Below are positions 17,328 through 25,962 of a stretch of 64,000 nucleotides of DNA, piece after piece (position 1 is the stretch's first letter; each line of letters opens with the position of its first letter). The DNA is taken from positions 3,981,001 through 4,045,000 of the forward strand of contig NZ_CP120683.1 of NCBI RefSeq assembly GCF_030506325.1, written 5' to 3'. The DNA comes from Tunicatimonas pelagia (GTDB lineage: Bacteria; Bacteroidota; Bacteroidia; Cytophagales; Cyclobacteriaceae). A model generated the notes under the pieces. It did no database searches and had not been told where the DNA came from. It worked only from the letters and a program-made list of their open reading frames with translations. The translations under genes were made by a program, and so were the position numbers.

Positions 17328-19670
17328 ATGCGTCACCACTTTTTACTTCTCATTCTATCGACAGCTTTTTTGCCCACCGGGCTACTGGCTCAACAAAAGC
17401 AGCATACCGATAAGTTTGAACAACTGGGACCCGCTATGTTGCCAACTCCCAATGTGTACCGGGCGGGCTCTGGGGCACCGGGGCATCAGTATTGGCAGCA
17501 ACGGGCTGATTACAAAATCACCTGCGAGATTAACGATGATAACCAGCGATTAACTGGCTCGGAGACGATTACCTACTATAATAATTCCCCCGATGTGCTG
17601 GATTACTTGTGGCTGCAACTCGACCAGAACATGCGAGCCGAAGACTCAGATACCTACAAGACCCGCACCAATAGCCTATCGAATAAAATGAATATTGACA
17701 ACCTGGAGGCGATTATCGGTTACGGCTTCGACGGCGGACATAAAATTCAGGCAGTAAAGGATGCGGATGGAAACGATATTTCCTATACTATTAACCGTAC
17801 CATGATGCGGGTAGATATTCCTGAGCCACTGAAACCGGGGGAGAACGTGACCTTTTCGGTAGACTGGTACTACAATATTAACGATCGTAATCTGATGGGA
17901 GGCCGGGGTGGCTATGAGTACTTCCCAGAGGATGGAAACTACTTGTACACGATTACGCAGTGGTTTCCCCGTATGGCGGTATACGACGACCACAACGGTT
18001 GGCAACATAAGCAGTTTTTAGGAAGGGGCGAGTTCGCTCTTACTTTCGGTGATTACGAAGTAGAAATCACGGTTCCTTCCGATCATATTGTAGCTTCTAC
18101 CGGAACCCTGCAAAATCCAGAAGAGGTACTAACTACTGAGCAGCGTGACCTGCTGGCGCAATCCAAAACCGCGGATAAACCCGTAATTATCGTTAGTCAG
18201 GATGAAGTAGAGAAAAAAGAGAAGCGGCAAGCCAAAGACACCAAAACCTGGATTTACCACGCCGATAGTGTGCGCGATTTTGCCTTCGGTAGCTCGCGTA
18301 AGTATATCTGGGATGCTATGGGCGTAGATATTGATGGACGCACCGTGATGGCGATGTCCTACTATCCCAAGGAAGGCAATCCTCTGTGGGAGCAGTACTC
18401 TACCGAAGTAGTAGCGCATACCCTCAAGACTTATTCTAAGTTTACTATTCCATATCCGTACCCCAAAGCTATTTCGGTGGAAGCTTCTAACGGTATGGAG
18501 TACCCAATGATCTGCTTCAACTACGGTCGCCCGGCTGCGGATGGTACGTACTCCGAACGAATCAAATACGGTATGATTGGAGTGATTATTCACGAGGTAG
18601 GTCATAACTTCTTCCCCATGATTGTCAATTCTGATGAGCGGCAGTGGACGTGGATGGATGAAGGTTTAAATACTTTTGTGCAGTACTTAACCGAACAGGA
18701 GTGGGATCGCAACTATCCTTCTCGCCGTGGCCCAGCATTCAAAATTGTGCCTTACATGAGTGGCGATAAATCGCAGATCAGTCCAATTATGACCAATTCT
18801 GACCAAGTACAGAACTTAGGCCCCAACGCTTACGCTAAGCCCGCTACTGCGTTGAATGTTCTGCGGGAGACTGTAATGGGACGAGATCTATTTGACTATG
18901 CTTTCAAAACCTATGCTGAACGCTGGGCTTTTAAGCACCCTGAGCCGGGTGACTTCTTCCGTACTATGGAAGATGCTTCTGGTACCGACCTGGATTGGTT
19001 CTGGCGAGGCTGGTTCTATACTGTAGACCACGTAGATGTTGGTATTGATAATGTGAAGTACTATCAGATCAATACCAAGAACCCCGAAGTAGAAAAGCCC
19101 ATTGCCAAGCAACGCTACCAAGAGCGGGAAAAACATATTAGCCAGACGTACAATGAGGAAGATGTAGCCACTACTGCTATTGAGGCTGATCCAGCTCTTC
19201 GGGATTTCTATAATCGCTACGATCCATTCTCAATATCTCCCGCCGACCAGCGAGCCTACGACTCATTTATCGCCAGCCTAAACGATAAGGAGCGTAAACT
19301 GGTAGAGTCAGGCAAGCATTTCTACGAAATTAACTTTAGCAATATTGGTGGATTGATTACGCCCGTAATTCTTGGCTGGACCTACGAAGACGGCAGTACC
19401 GAGATTGAACGTATTCCGGCGGAGGTATGGCGATATAACTCTAATAAGGTGACCAAAGTATTTGGTAAAGACAAGAAGGTGACCCAGATCGTGGTTGACC
19501 CTTACCGCGAAACGGCCGATACCGATGAGACCAATAACTATTTCCCGAAGCAGAACATCCCTACCCGCTTTGAAGTATTCAAACAGAAGCAGAACGCCCG
19601 GGGGACTTCCGGCCCTAACCCCATGCAACAACAACGCAAGCGAGGCAATAGCGATGTAGGCAACGAATAG
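17328..19670 (+). CDS. M1 family metallopeptidase (secreted)
   Basis: 780 residues with a signal peptide (LLLILSTAFLPTGLLAQ). The gluzincin zinc site is complete: H422-E423-V-G-H426, then E445 in WTWMDEGLNTF, the HExxH-(18)-E spacing of M1 aminopeptidases. An aminopeptidase-like exopeptidase recognition stretch (EASNGMEYPM, GxMEN-like but with Y in place of N) precedes it. The N-terminal beta-sandwich (residues about 60-260) and the C-terminal beta/helical part complete the layout. It probably hydrolyses oligopeptides in the periplasm. Transcribed alone; the 209-bp spacer upstream has no gene. An inverted repeat follows immediately after the stop. Confidence 0.93.
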   Translation: MRHHFLLLILSTAFLPTGLLAQQKQHTDKFEQLGPAMLPTPNVYRAGSGAPGHQYWQQRADYKITCEINDDNQRLTGSETITYYNNSPDVLDYLWLQLDQNMRAEDSDTYKTRTNSLSNKMNIDNLEAIIGYGFDGGHKIQAVKDADGNDISYTINRTMMRVDIPEPLKPGENVTFSVDWYYNINDRNLMGGRGGYEYFPEDGNYLYTITQWFPRMAVYDDHNGWQHKQFLGRGEFALTFGDYEVEITVPSDHIVASTGTLQNPEEVLTTEQRDLLAQSKTADKPVIIVSQDEVEKKEKRQAKDTKTWIYHADSVRDFAFGSSRKYIWDAMGVDIDGRTVMAMSYYPKEGNPLWEQYSTEVVAHTLKTYSKFTIPYPYPKAISVEASNGMEYPMICFNYGRPAADGTYSERIKYGMIGVIIHEVGHNFFPMIVNSDERQWTWMDEGLNTFVQYLTEQEWDRNYPSRRGPAFKIVPYMSGDKSQISPIMTNSDQVQNLGPNAYAKPATALNVLRETVMGRDLFDYAFKTYAERWAFKHPEPGDFFRTMEDASGTDLDWFWRGWFYTVDHVDVGIDNVKYYQINTKNPEVEKPIAKQRYQEREKHISQTYNEEDVATTAIEADPALRDFYNRYDPFSISPADQRAYDSFIASLNDKERKLVESGKHFYEINFSNIGGLITPVILGWTYEDGSTEIERIPAEVWRYNSNKVTKVFGKDKKVTQIVVDPYRETADTDETNNYFPKQNIPTRFEVFKQKQNARGTSGPNPMQQQRKRGNSDVGNE

Positions 19671-19671
19671 T

Positions 19672-19735
19672 GAATGATGATTGATGAGTAATGATTAATG
19701 GTAAGCAGTTAGTCATTATTCACCAATCATTATTC
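19672..19735. terminator. Inverted repeat between convergent genes (putative bidirectional terminator, spacer family)
   Basis: Arms 19672-19694 and 19713-19735 pair at 20 of 23 positions around an 18-base loop. The element fills the whole gap between the M1 peptidase stop (19670) and the stop of the convergent DUF3347 gene (19737). A stem between two convergent genes suits bidirectional termination, although no T-tract is present. The arms use the same GAAT/GATTGATGA words as the elements at 5242-5316 and 47856-47943. Confidence 0.6.
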
Positions 19736-19736
19736 A

Positions 19737-20255
19737 TCAGAACTTTATGGTTTCTTCTACCCTACCGCATTTAAGCATATCGTCGCCAAAGTAGGGGTTG
19801 CGAATTTCTTCGGCATTACTCAGCCAGTAGGCTCCTCGGTCGTTAAAGGCCATAGGGCAATACTGCTTATACAATGTTTTATTTCCCCCATCTTGCGTTT
19901 CTAATAGCTCGTACAGATGTACAGACAAACTATCGAAGTACATTCGTTGAGTGTCTAAATCGGTTACAGTAGCAATTTGTTTGGCACTCTGTTGTACCCC
20001 CATCATATTAGTAGCATCAATAACCTCTAACATACTCATTGCCTTCGCTTGGGATTCTTCCGGACTGGAAGTAACCAGTGCATCTTTTAGTAATAAGTAC
20101 TGATCTACTACCGAGGCTAAGTTCTTCTCTTCTGATGATTGGTTATCATTGGCGGGAGAAGTGTTAGCCGATTGCTCTGAGGCAGAATTGGTACAAGCTG
20201 CTAGGAAGACCAATGAGATGGTAAAGATGAATAAGTTTTGAATAGGTCGCATCAT
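19737..20255 (-). CDS. DUF3347 domain lipoprotein
   Basis: 172 residues. A lipoprotein signal (LVFLAACTNS, lipobox Cys about 21) is followed by a low-complexity linker and then a DUF3347 domain. The domain is recognised by VDQYLLLKDALVTSS at its start and the terminal YKQYCPMAFNDRGAYWLSNAEEIRNPYFGDDMLKCG, with the CPMA and NPYFG signature. DUF3347 occurs alone or fused to heavy-metal efflux adaptors, and the Cys/Met/His content suggests copper binding (inference). Its neighbours on the same strand are a Cys-rich BNR lipoprotein and a TlpA thioredoxin, consistent with a periplasmic redox/metal function, although a 112-bp gap separates it from them. Confidence 0.82.
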   Translation of the reverse strand: MMRPIQNLFIFTISLVFLAACTNSASEQSANTSPANDNQSSEEKNLASVVDQYLLLKDALVTSSPEESQAKAMSMLEVIDATNMMGVQQSAKQIATVTDLDTQRMYFDSLSVHLYELLETQDGGNKTLYKQYCPMAFNDRGAYWLSNAEEIRNPYFGDDMLKCGRVEETIKF

Positions 20256-20367
20256 TATAGTATTCGGGTTTAGAAGTCCTGATTTTATGTTTCACCGCGT
20301 AGGTACTTAACCATGTTATTGACAAACAGTTTGCTGTGCTTTAGTATCGATAATACTGTAAGGCTTT

Positions 20368-21423
20368 TTACAAATCTGAAGATACGAGCAATTCTTCTGT
20401 CAAAATCCAAGCGGTTTGAACGTTAGTAATCGAGTCGGTTGGTCGCGTATAGGCACAAAACAGCCGATTATTGGCCTGAGCAATGATTGGGAAACCACTA
20501 CTGCGGGCAACTCCTACTTCCGTTAGCGTAACGGACTGCCCTAGAGCACCGGAGGAATTTACCGCTATTAATTTTATACCTGCTTTATCACTGCTGCTTT
20601 CCATCCAACTGACTACAGCGGTAGTTTCATTAATCATTTCAATATCCACTCTGCCCAGTGGCGGTTGCTGATCAATCTGAATGGGCTTGCCAAATGTTTT
20701 TCCGCCATCGCCGGAGAAGATAACCTGCACCTTGGGAATATCATTCGCAGCGGTGAACCATACTACGGCGACGTAATTCTTATAGACACTGATCGCCGGG
20801 CCATTCACCGGGCAACCGGCAATCTGCCAACCGTCGTCGTGCAACGGGTACGGGGCCGACCAGCCTTTAGCTGTTTGACGCACCACGTAGATATCGCGAA
20901 TTTCATCATCAGTACGATTGCGGTACACCATAATGGCACTGTCAGAAGTTAAGGCTGCATCGGTTTGACAACAACCGCAAATCCGGTTGTCCAGATAATA
21001 GCCTGCCTGAGCGGTGCCATCGGGTGTGATAATATTCGTATACAGATTCATAGCTCCGTTCTCCTGTTTCGTCTGACGACCATCTAACCACACCGATAGT
21101 ATTTGAGTAGAAGATAGGGGCAGTAGCGTGACAAAGCCATGTTCAGCTGCCACGCCGTCTTGGTGCAGCACCGCCGGAGTGCTCCAGTCGGTTTGCTGAG
21201 AGTCAGCTAAGGAAATTTTTATATCATAATCGTAGGTTCCCTCCGCGCTCTTTTGAAGATAGTGAGCCACCGCAAAAGAATCAGTCACGGCCATAGAAGG
21301 AAAGTCAGCCCAATTGACGAACCAATCTTCACCCTGAGCAATGGTTTTCAGCGAAAAACTGCGTTGGCAACTGCTAAGAAATACTACAATTAGAAAAAGA
21401 ACGTAGAAACTGCACCGAATCAT
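20368..21423 (-). CDS. BNR/sialidase-like beta-propeller lipoprotein with CGCC motif
   Basis: 351 residues. A lipoprotein signal (IVVFLSSCQRS) precedes a domain with repeated propeller blades, including two Asp-box-like turns (SGDGGKTFG and similar) typical of BNR repeats. True sialidase catalytic arginines are not evident, so an enzymatic role is unlikely. A striking ICGCCQTD segment near residue 150 and a second Cys at AGCPVNG could hold a metal or a disulfide relay. The start overlaps the stop of the TlpA gene by an ATGA arrangement, so translational coupling and a joint function with that thioredoxin are likely (inference). Confidence 0.75.
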   Translation of the reverse strand: MIRCSFYVLFLIVVFLSSCQRSFSLKTIAQGEDWFVNWADFPSMAVTDSFAVAHYLQKSAEGTYDYDIKISLADSQQTDWSTPAVLHQDGVAAEHGFVTLLPLSSTQILSVWLDGRQTKQENGAMNLYTNIITPDGTAQAGYYLDNRICGCCQTDAALTSDSAIMVYRNRTDDEIRDIYVVRQTAKGWSAPYPLHDDGWQIAGCPVNGPAISVYKNYVAVVWFTAANDIPKVQVIFSGDGGKTFGKPIQIDQQPPLGRVDIEMINETTAVVSWMESSSDKAGIKLIAVNSSGALGQSVTLTEVGVARSSGFPIIAQANNRLFCAYTRPTDSITNVQTAWILTEELLVSSDL

Positions 21424-21941
21424 GGGAGGGCCTTAAGCTGATTCATGGCTTCGGCATCATTCCATTCCTTACTGCCGATAACCGTTTCTACCAGCTCACC
21501 CGCAGAGTTAATTAGAAAGGTAGTGGGCAAGGAGTAGATATTTAGATTCTCAATGGGGGTTTTGGTATGCACAAACTGGAAAGTAAAATCTCGTTTCTCA
21601 GTAAACTTCTGGATTTTAGCTAAATCTTCGTAGGAAGCCACCAGAAAAACGTACTCTTCGCCCAATTGCTCCGCCGCCTCACTTATGGAGGGCATTTCTA
21701 TGATACAAGGTTTGCACCAAGTAGCCCAAAAATTTAGAAATACTTTTTTACCCTTCAGGGCTTCCCAACTAATCGGGTTCCCATCCAAATCGAGTAATTC
21801 AATAGCGGTAATATCCACTTCCGTATCGGCCACAGTTTGGGTGCTGTTTTCTTCGCTTACCTCAATTTGGTATGAAGCATTTTCCGGCGACGAACATCCC
21901 GCGAGAAATAGCCAAGAAAGTAGGGTGATGGTGTAGTACAT
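21420..21941 (-). CDS. TlpA family periplasmic disulfide reductase (lipoprotein)
   Basis: 173 residues from the ATG at 21941; an in-frame ATG at 21965 would add eight residues before the same signal. A lipobox (WLFLAGCSS) anchors it. The thioredoxin fold shows the TlpA/ResA hallmark FLNFWATWCKPCIIEMPS, with the WCxxC redox pair, and the cis-Pro loop SLPTTFLIN. Members reduce disulfides of cytochrome c apoproteins or copper chaperones. It overlaps the following CGCC-containing BNR gene by four bases. It lies more than 20 kb from the ccm genes in this window, so a link to cytochrome maturation is only a possibility. Confidence 0.9.
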   Translation of the reverse strand: MYYTITLLSWLFLAGCSSPENASYQIEVSEENSTQTVADTEVDITAIELLDLDGNPISWEALKGKKVFLNFWATWCKPCIIEMPSISEAAEQLGEEYVFLVASYEDLAKIQKFTEKRDFTFQFVHTKTPIENLNIYSLPTTFLINSAGELVETVIGSKEWNDAEAMNQLKALP

Positions 21942-22165
21942 TGTTGATTGTTTTAAATGGTTCAATTGTTCAGCGGCTAAATTGGTGATTAGTTATTAGT
22001 TCATGGTTGATAGTCGGCAGTCCACAGGTCTAGAAGCTTAAAGTGTTCGGGTGTTGGGAATTAGTCATTACTCATTCTCTACTACCCATTGCCCCACGCC
22101 AATTAATCATTATTCATTAACTAGTGGGCTCTATCAACAATCAATTTTAAATTCCGTTCTCCGTT

Positions 22166-22207
22166 GCTAACTGCTAACTGCTAACTGCTAACTGCTAACT
22201 GCTAACT
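22166..22207. repeat. Heptanucleotide tandem repeat (GCTAACT, six exact copies)
   Basis: Six perfect copies of GCTAACT run from 22166 to 22207, with a partial seventh, ending three bases before the stop codon of the minus-strand GH113-like gene. The 7-bp unit is not a multiple of three and lies outside coding sequence. Such tracts change length by slipped-strand pairing. The rest of the spacer (21942-22165) holds spacer-family repeat words but no gene; a related non-tandem copy of the flanking sequence lies near 58925-59000. Confidence 0.9.
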
Positions 22208-22210
22208 GCT

Positions 22211-23272
22211 TCACTGCCCTTTGTTCCAACGATAGATAACTTCTTGGGCTGGTTTATTCTGAGGCGTAAAGCGGCTGTTGTTAACCCCGCCCGAACGGTG
22301 GTGGGGTACACTCCACTTCCACAAGAAGCCGCCCCCGTACCAGGGTTCGGTATTGAACGTCTCGTAAAGAGCATCGTAAGCGGTGCGTTGCGCCCACATA
22401 TCGGTGGTTAGTTCGCTTTCGCTCATATTCCAATGCTCGCCCGCACTGTGAATCATACTGCGGTAGCCGTATTCAGTGAAGATTAACGGACGGTTTAACG
22501 ACTGACTAAACGAAGCCAATTTTTTCTTAATGGGCTTCCACCCTTGCATTAGCTCTTCTTTAGACGGTTTAGGCTGATCCGAAAGCGGAAAATATCCGTC
22601 AATGCCGATATAGTCCAGGTCTTGCCAGAACGTAACATTGTGGTAGTTATCCCAGTTGGCAGCGTAGGTAAGTGGCCCATCGTATACTTGGCGCACGTCG
22701 CGAATAAGCGATCGCCAAAACTCCGGTCGTTGCTTTACTGAGTGCCGCACTTCCGTGCCAATACAGAATAATTCTACCGAAAGTGAATCGGCCAACTTAG
22801 CAAACGCTAATACATAGTCGCGGTAATCTTTTTCCCAAGTAGCCCAGGCTTCCGGATTTCCCAGATCAAAATCACCGGGCCAACCCTGGTTCTTTACCCA
22901 CAGGTGAGGCTTTACCATCACCTTCATTCCTCGGTCGTGGGCCATTTCTACGCAGTGGGCAATTCCGGTCAAGCTTTCGCCCCAGTAGTAGTACTTCTTT
23001 TGGCCTTGCCACCGCACAAAGGTTTCTCCGGGAATGCTAAAAGCGTAAGGAACTAATGCTACCCAGTTGAACCCTAACGAGTCTACAGGACCTAACTCAT
23101 GCGATTCAAACGGGTCGCGCGGCCCTTCCAAATTAATTCCTTTGATAAGATCAGCACGGTACGGAGGATGGACTTGTTCAGAATGGGCTGAGTCGCAACG
23201 GGTGAGCAAGCCAAGAACGATAGTACCTGCGAGTAGATAAACTGTAGCGTAGAAGGCAGTATGTTGCGACAT
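22211..23272 (-). CDS. Glycoside hydrolase, GH113-like TIM-barrel (lipoprotein or secreted)
   Basis: 353 residues. The hydrophobic N-terminus ends near a Cys (LGLLTRCDS) compatible with lipidation. The (beta/alpha)8 barrel of clan GH-A is indicated by KGINLEGPRDPF at strand 1, MKVMVKPHLWVKNQGWPGDF, the acid/base candidate E174 (FCIGTEVRH) on strand 4, and the nucleophile candidate E267 (LIFTEYGYRS) on strand 7, closing with GGGFLWKWS. This matches GH113 beta-mannanase-like proteins. The substrate is probably a beta-1,4-linked hexose polymer, unproven. It is a single gene with no carbohydrate-utilisation partners adjacent. Confidence 0.82.
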   Translation of the reverse strand: MSQHTAFYATVYLLAGTIVLGLLTRCDSAHSEQVHPPYRADLIKGINLEGPRDPFESHELGPVDSLGFNWVALVPYAFSIPGETFVRWQGQKKYYYWGESLTGIAHCVEMAHDRGMKVMVKPHLWVKNQGWPGDFDLGNPEAWATWEKDYRDYVLAFAKLADSLSVELFCIGTEVRHSVKQRPEFWRSLIRDVRQVYDGPLTYAANWDNYHNVTFWQDLDYIGIDGYFPLSDQPKPSKEELMQGWKPIKKKLASFSQSLNRPLIFTEYGYRSMIHSAGEHWNMSESELTTDMWAQRTAYDALYETFNTEPWYGGGFLWKWSVPHHRSGGVNNSRFTPQNKPAQEVIYRWNKGQ

Positions 23273-23398
23273 AATCCTTACTTAGTTTATTGAATTTAAC
23301 AGTAACAACCCGTAATGCAGTTCATAGTTTTCTTAGGCTTTAATTCTCTTGACTAACGGCGGATGCATAATAACTTCGTAAAATGGTATACTGGCAAG

Positions 23399-24415
23399 CT
23401 ATAACTCTGGGTTTTGCTTCAGTGTATCTGAATTGCGACGGGTTTGCGCCTTGCCTTCTTGCGCGTTATAGTAAATCCGTTGAGTAGGATACGCAAAATC
23501 AATATCTTCCTGCTCCGCAAAAGCAGTAAGCACTTCTTCCCAGATTTTATGCTCAGTCGTACGTCGTTTGCGGGGGTTACAGAGATAACGGATGGTGAGC
23601 GATACTCCGTTTTCAATCACCCGGGTGTACACTATGGGAGTAAGATTAGTGTAAAAAATCAGGTACTGCTTAGAAGCTTCCATTAGTCGTTTGGCGGCTG
23701 TACGAGATAGCTGATCGACGTGGGTATGAACTACATCTTCTAGGATAGTTTTGGCTTTTTTCCAGTTACTCTCGAAGGTTACCCGAACTTCAATCTCATT
23801 CCAAATATGATTGAACCCCTGGGTGAAGTTAGCCTGGGGCTCCCTAAATACTTTACCGTTAGGAATATGAATGATTCGCCCGGTACTCTGGTCGGCATCC
23901 ACCCAGTTTCTGATCTCATTGATGGTAAATTGGTAGAACCGAATATCAATTACATCACCCGCAAATTCGCCGATCTGAACCCGATCGCCAATTTCAAACG
24001 GGCGACGTAGTAAAATAAATACCCAGCCTGCTATGTTAGCAATAGGTTCTTGCAAGGCAATGGCCAGCCCTGCCCCAACCAAACCAAAGAACGTAGCTAG
24101 CGACCCTACCCGATCTATCCAAATAGAGCCAATAATAATAACCAGCAGTAGGTTAGTCAGGTTTTTTATACCGTTTCGCCAGTAATAACGATCCTTTGGA
24201 TTCTTTACTCCCCGAAAGATAAGTTTCAACCCAAAGAACCGAAATAGCCACAATCCTAAGATTACCAGCAGCGAGTAGGCAATTTTTAGTTGGATGGCTT
24301 GGCTAATCATCCAGTTTTCGGCAATCCATTCAGAAATATTCATGTAGGCTCCGGTTGCAAAAAGTAATACTAGGCTAACGCTTACAAAAATCAAGGGGAA
24401 AACGATAGAAAGCAA
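23399..24415 (-). CDS. Small-conductance mechanosensitive channel, MscS family
   Basis: 338 residues. Three to four TM helices occupy about 1-145. The pore-lining TM3 is glycine/alanine rich (FFGLVGAGLAIALQEPIANIAGWVFILLRRPF), followed by the beta domain start FEIGDRVQIGEFAGDVIDI and the HIPNGKVF element, which are diagnostic of MscS. The cytoplasmic alpha/beta cage follows to about residue 300, and the tail is polar. The protein relieves turgor in the inner membrane after hypo-osmotic shock. Single gene, divergent from the sulfatase with a 147-bp spacer that must carry both promoters. Confidence 0.95.
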   Translation of the reverse strand: MLSIVFPLIFVSVSLVLLFATGAYMNISEWIAENWMISQAIQLKIAYSLLVILGLWLFRFFGLKLIFRGVKNPKDRYYWRNGIKNLTNLLLVIIIGSIWIDRVGSLATFFGLVGAGLAIALQEPIANIAGWVFILLRRPFEIGDRVQIGEFAGDVIDIRFYQFTINEIRNWVDADQSTGRIIHIPNGKVFREPQANFTQGFNHIWNEIEVRVTFESNWKKAKTILEDVVHTHVDQLSRTAAKRLMEASKQYLIFYTNLTPIVYTRVIENGVSLTIRYLCNPRKRRTTEHKIWEEVLTAFAEQEDIDFAYPTQRIYYNAQEGKAQTRRNSDTLKQNPEL

Positions 24416-24562
24416 CTACCCCACTTGGTTTATTCAAATAATAGCAATTATTCTTCGTACCAGTGTTGCTGCCGTAAGTCGGAAAAATTGATTTTTCAAT
24501 TACCCACTAGCTATTCTCAGGAAGAAGTATATTGCATCAGTGAACCAGATTAAGAACTACGT

Positions 24563-25942
24563 ATGCCTCAATTATTATTTTTTTGTTGGATTTTCTCACT
24601 AGCCTTGGCTACCACTGCAAGTGCCCAAAACCAACCCCGCCCCAACATTTTACTAATTTTTACTGATGACCAGGGGGCGCTGGATATGAACTGCTACGGC
24701 TCCGCCGATTTGCAAACTCCCAATATGGATACGCTAGCCGCCTCGGGGGTTCGGTTTACCCAGTTCTATGCCGCCGCTCCGGTTTGCTCGCCCTCCCGAG
24801 CTGGATTACTTACCGGGCGCACTCCATTGCGGGCGGGGCTACCGGGCAACGTTCCTATTCCCTATCGTCGGGAAGGAGCGGGCTTGCCCACCGAAGAAGT
24901 TACTATTGCCGAAATGCTGAAAGAGGGTGGCTACAAAACTGGCCATATTGGAAAGTGGCACCTAGGGCACATTCCCGACAAGCAACCCACCGGGCAGGGC
25001 TTTGATTATAGCTTCGGCCATATGGTGGGCTGCATTGATAACTACAGTCATTTCTTCTATTGGAATGGACCTAATGTTCATGATTTGTGGCGTAACGGCC
25101 AGGAGGTTCATTATCCCGGTCGGTTCTTCCCGGATTTAATGGTAGAGGAGGCGAATCAGTTTCTGGAGCAAAATCAAGACACCACTTTCTTTCTCTATTG
25201 GGCCATTAACGTGCCTCATTATCCGTACCAAGGCTCGCCGGAGTGGCTGGAAACTTACGCCGATCTACCCTCGCCCCGGCGAGAATACGCGGCTTTTGTC
25301 TCCACAATGGACGAAAAAATTGGGGCAGTGCTAAATAAGTTGGATGAGCTGGGGCTGCGGGAGAAGACGTTGGTAATTTTTCAGTCGGATCATGGGCATT
25401 CGGTAGAAGAACGGGCGATGTTTGGCGGAGGCAATGCCGGAGATTATCGAGGGGCTAAGTTCAGCTTGTTTGAAGGCGGCATTCGGGTTCCGGCTATTGC
25501 CAGTTGGCCGGGCACACTGCCCGAAGGGGAAATACGCAATCAGTTGTCAGTAAGTACCGATTGGCTCCCCACCATCGCGGATTTTTGTGAAGTAAGTGTT
25601 CCGCAGACGGTGCTGGACGGAAAAAGTCTGGTTCCGCTACTTCGCGATGCTACGGTAGACTCACCGCACGAAACAGTGTACTGGCAAACCGGACGCGGCG
25701 AAAGTAGCCAGTGGGCCGTACGCCAAGGCGACTGGAAACTGATTGGCTACCCGCGTGACCCCGTACAACCCGATCGTTTGGTAGTAGCTGATAGCTTGTT
25801 TCTGTCGAACTTATCGCAAGATATTTCGGAGTCGACGAACCTTGCTGGGCAGCATCCGCAAAAAACGGAAGAACTTCATCAGTTGTACCAGCAGTGGTTA
25901 GATGAAATCACCCAAGAAAATCAACTCAGAAATTATGAGTAG
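24563..25942 (+). CDS. Secreted sulfatase (formylglycine-dependent, arylsulfatase A-like)
   Basis: 459 residues with a signal peptide (LALATTASAQ). Calcium ligands D35-D36 (LLIFTDDQG) precede the maturation motif C75-S-P-S-R79 with GLLTGRTP, so Cys75 is expected to become formylglycine. HIGKWHLGH and the late QSDHGHS (Ca/His ligands) are present, so the active site is complete. Its maturase is not in the window. It hydrolyses sulfate esters in the periplasm, usually on sulfated polysaccharides or aryl sulfates. The MG2/TonB-plug gene starts 20 bases downstream on the same strand, likely one transcript. Confidence 0.95.
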   Translation: MPQLLFFCWIFSLALATTASAQNQPRPNILLIFTDDQGALDMNCYGSADLQTPNMDTLAASGVRFTQFYAAAPVCSPSRAGLLTGRTPLRAGLPGNVPIPYRREGAGLPTEEVTIAEMLKEGGYKTGHIGKWHLGHIPDKQPTGQGFDYSFGHMVGCIDNYSHFFYWNGPNVHDLWRNGQEVHYPGRFFPDLMVEEANQFLEQNQDTTFFLYWAINVPHYPYQGSPEWLETYADLPSPRREYAAFVSTMDEKIGAVLNKLDELGLREKTLVIFQSDHGHSVEERAMFGGGNAGDYRGAKFSLFEGGIRVPAIASWPGTLPEGEIRNQLSVSTDWLPTIADFCEVSVPQTVLDGKSLVPLLRDATVDSPHETVYWQTGRGESSQWAVRQGDWKLIGYPRDPVQPDRLVVADSLFLSNLSQDISESTNLAGQHPQKTEELHQLYQQWLDEITQENQLRNYE

Positions 25943-25962
25943 CACATTAAACCAACCAACCT

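Noticed and set aside
18129-18605. 158-codon minus-strand frame within the M1 peptidase gene
   Set aside because: Lies entirely antisense to the zinc-site region of a well-supported gene; its translation shows no domain.
22166-22207. Tandem repeat considered as a CRISPR-like array
   Set aside because: Units are directly adjacent 7-mers without spacers; no cas genes are present.
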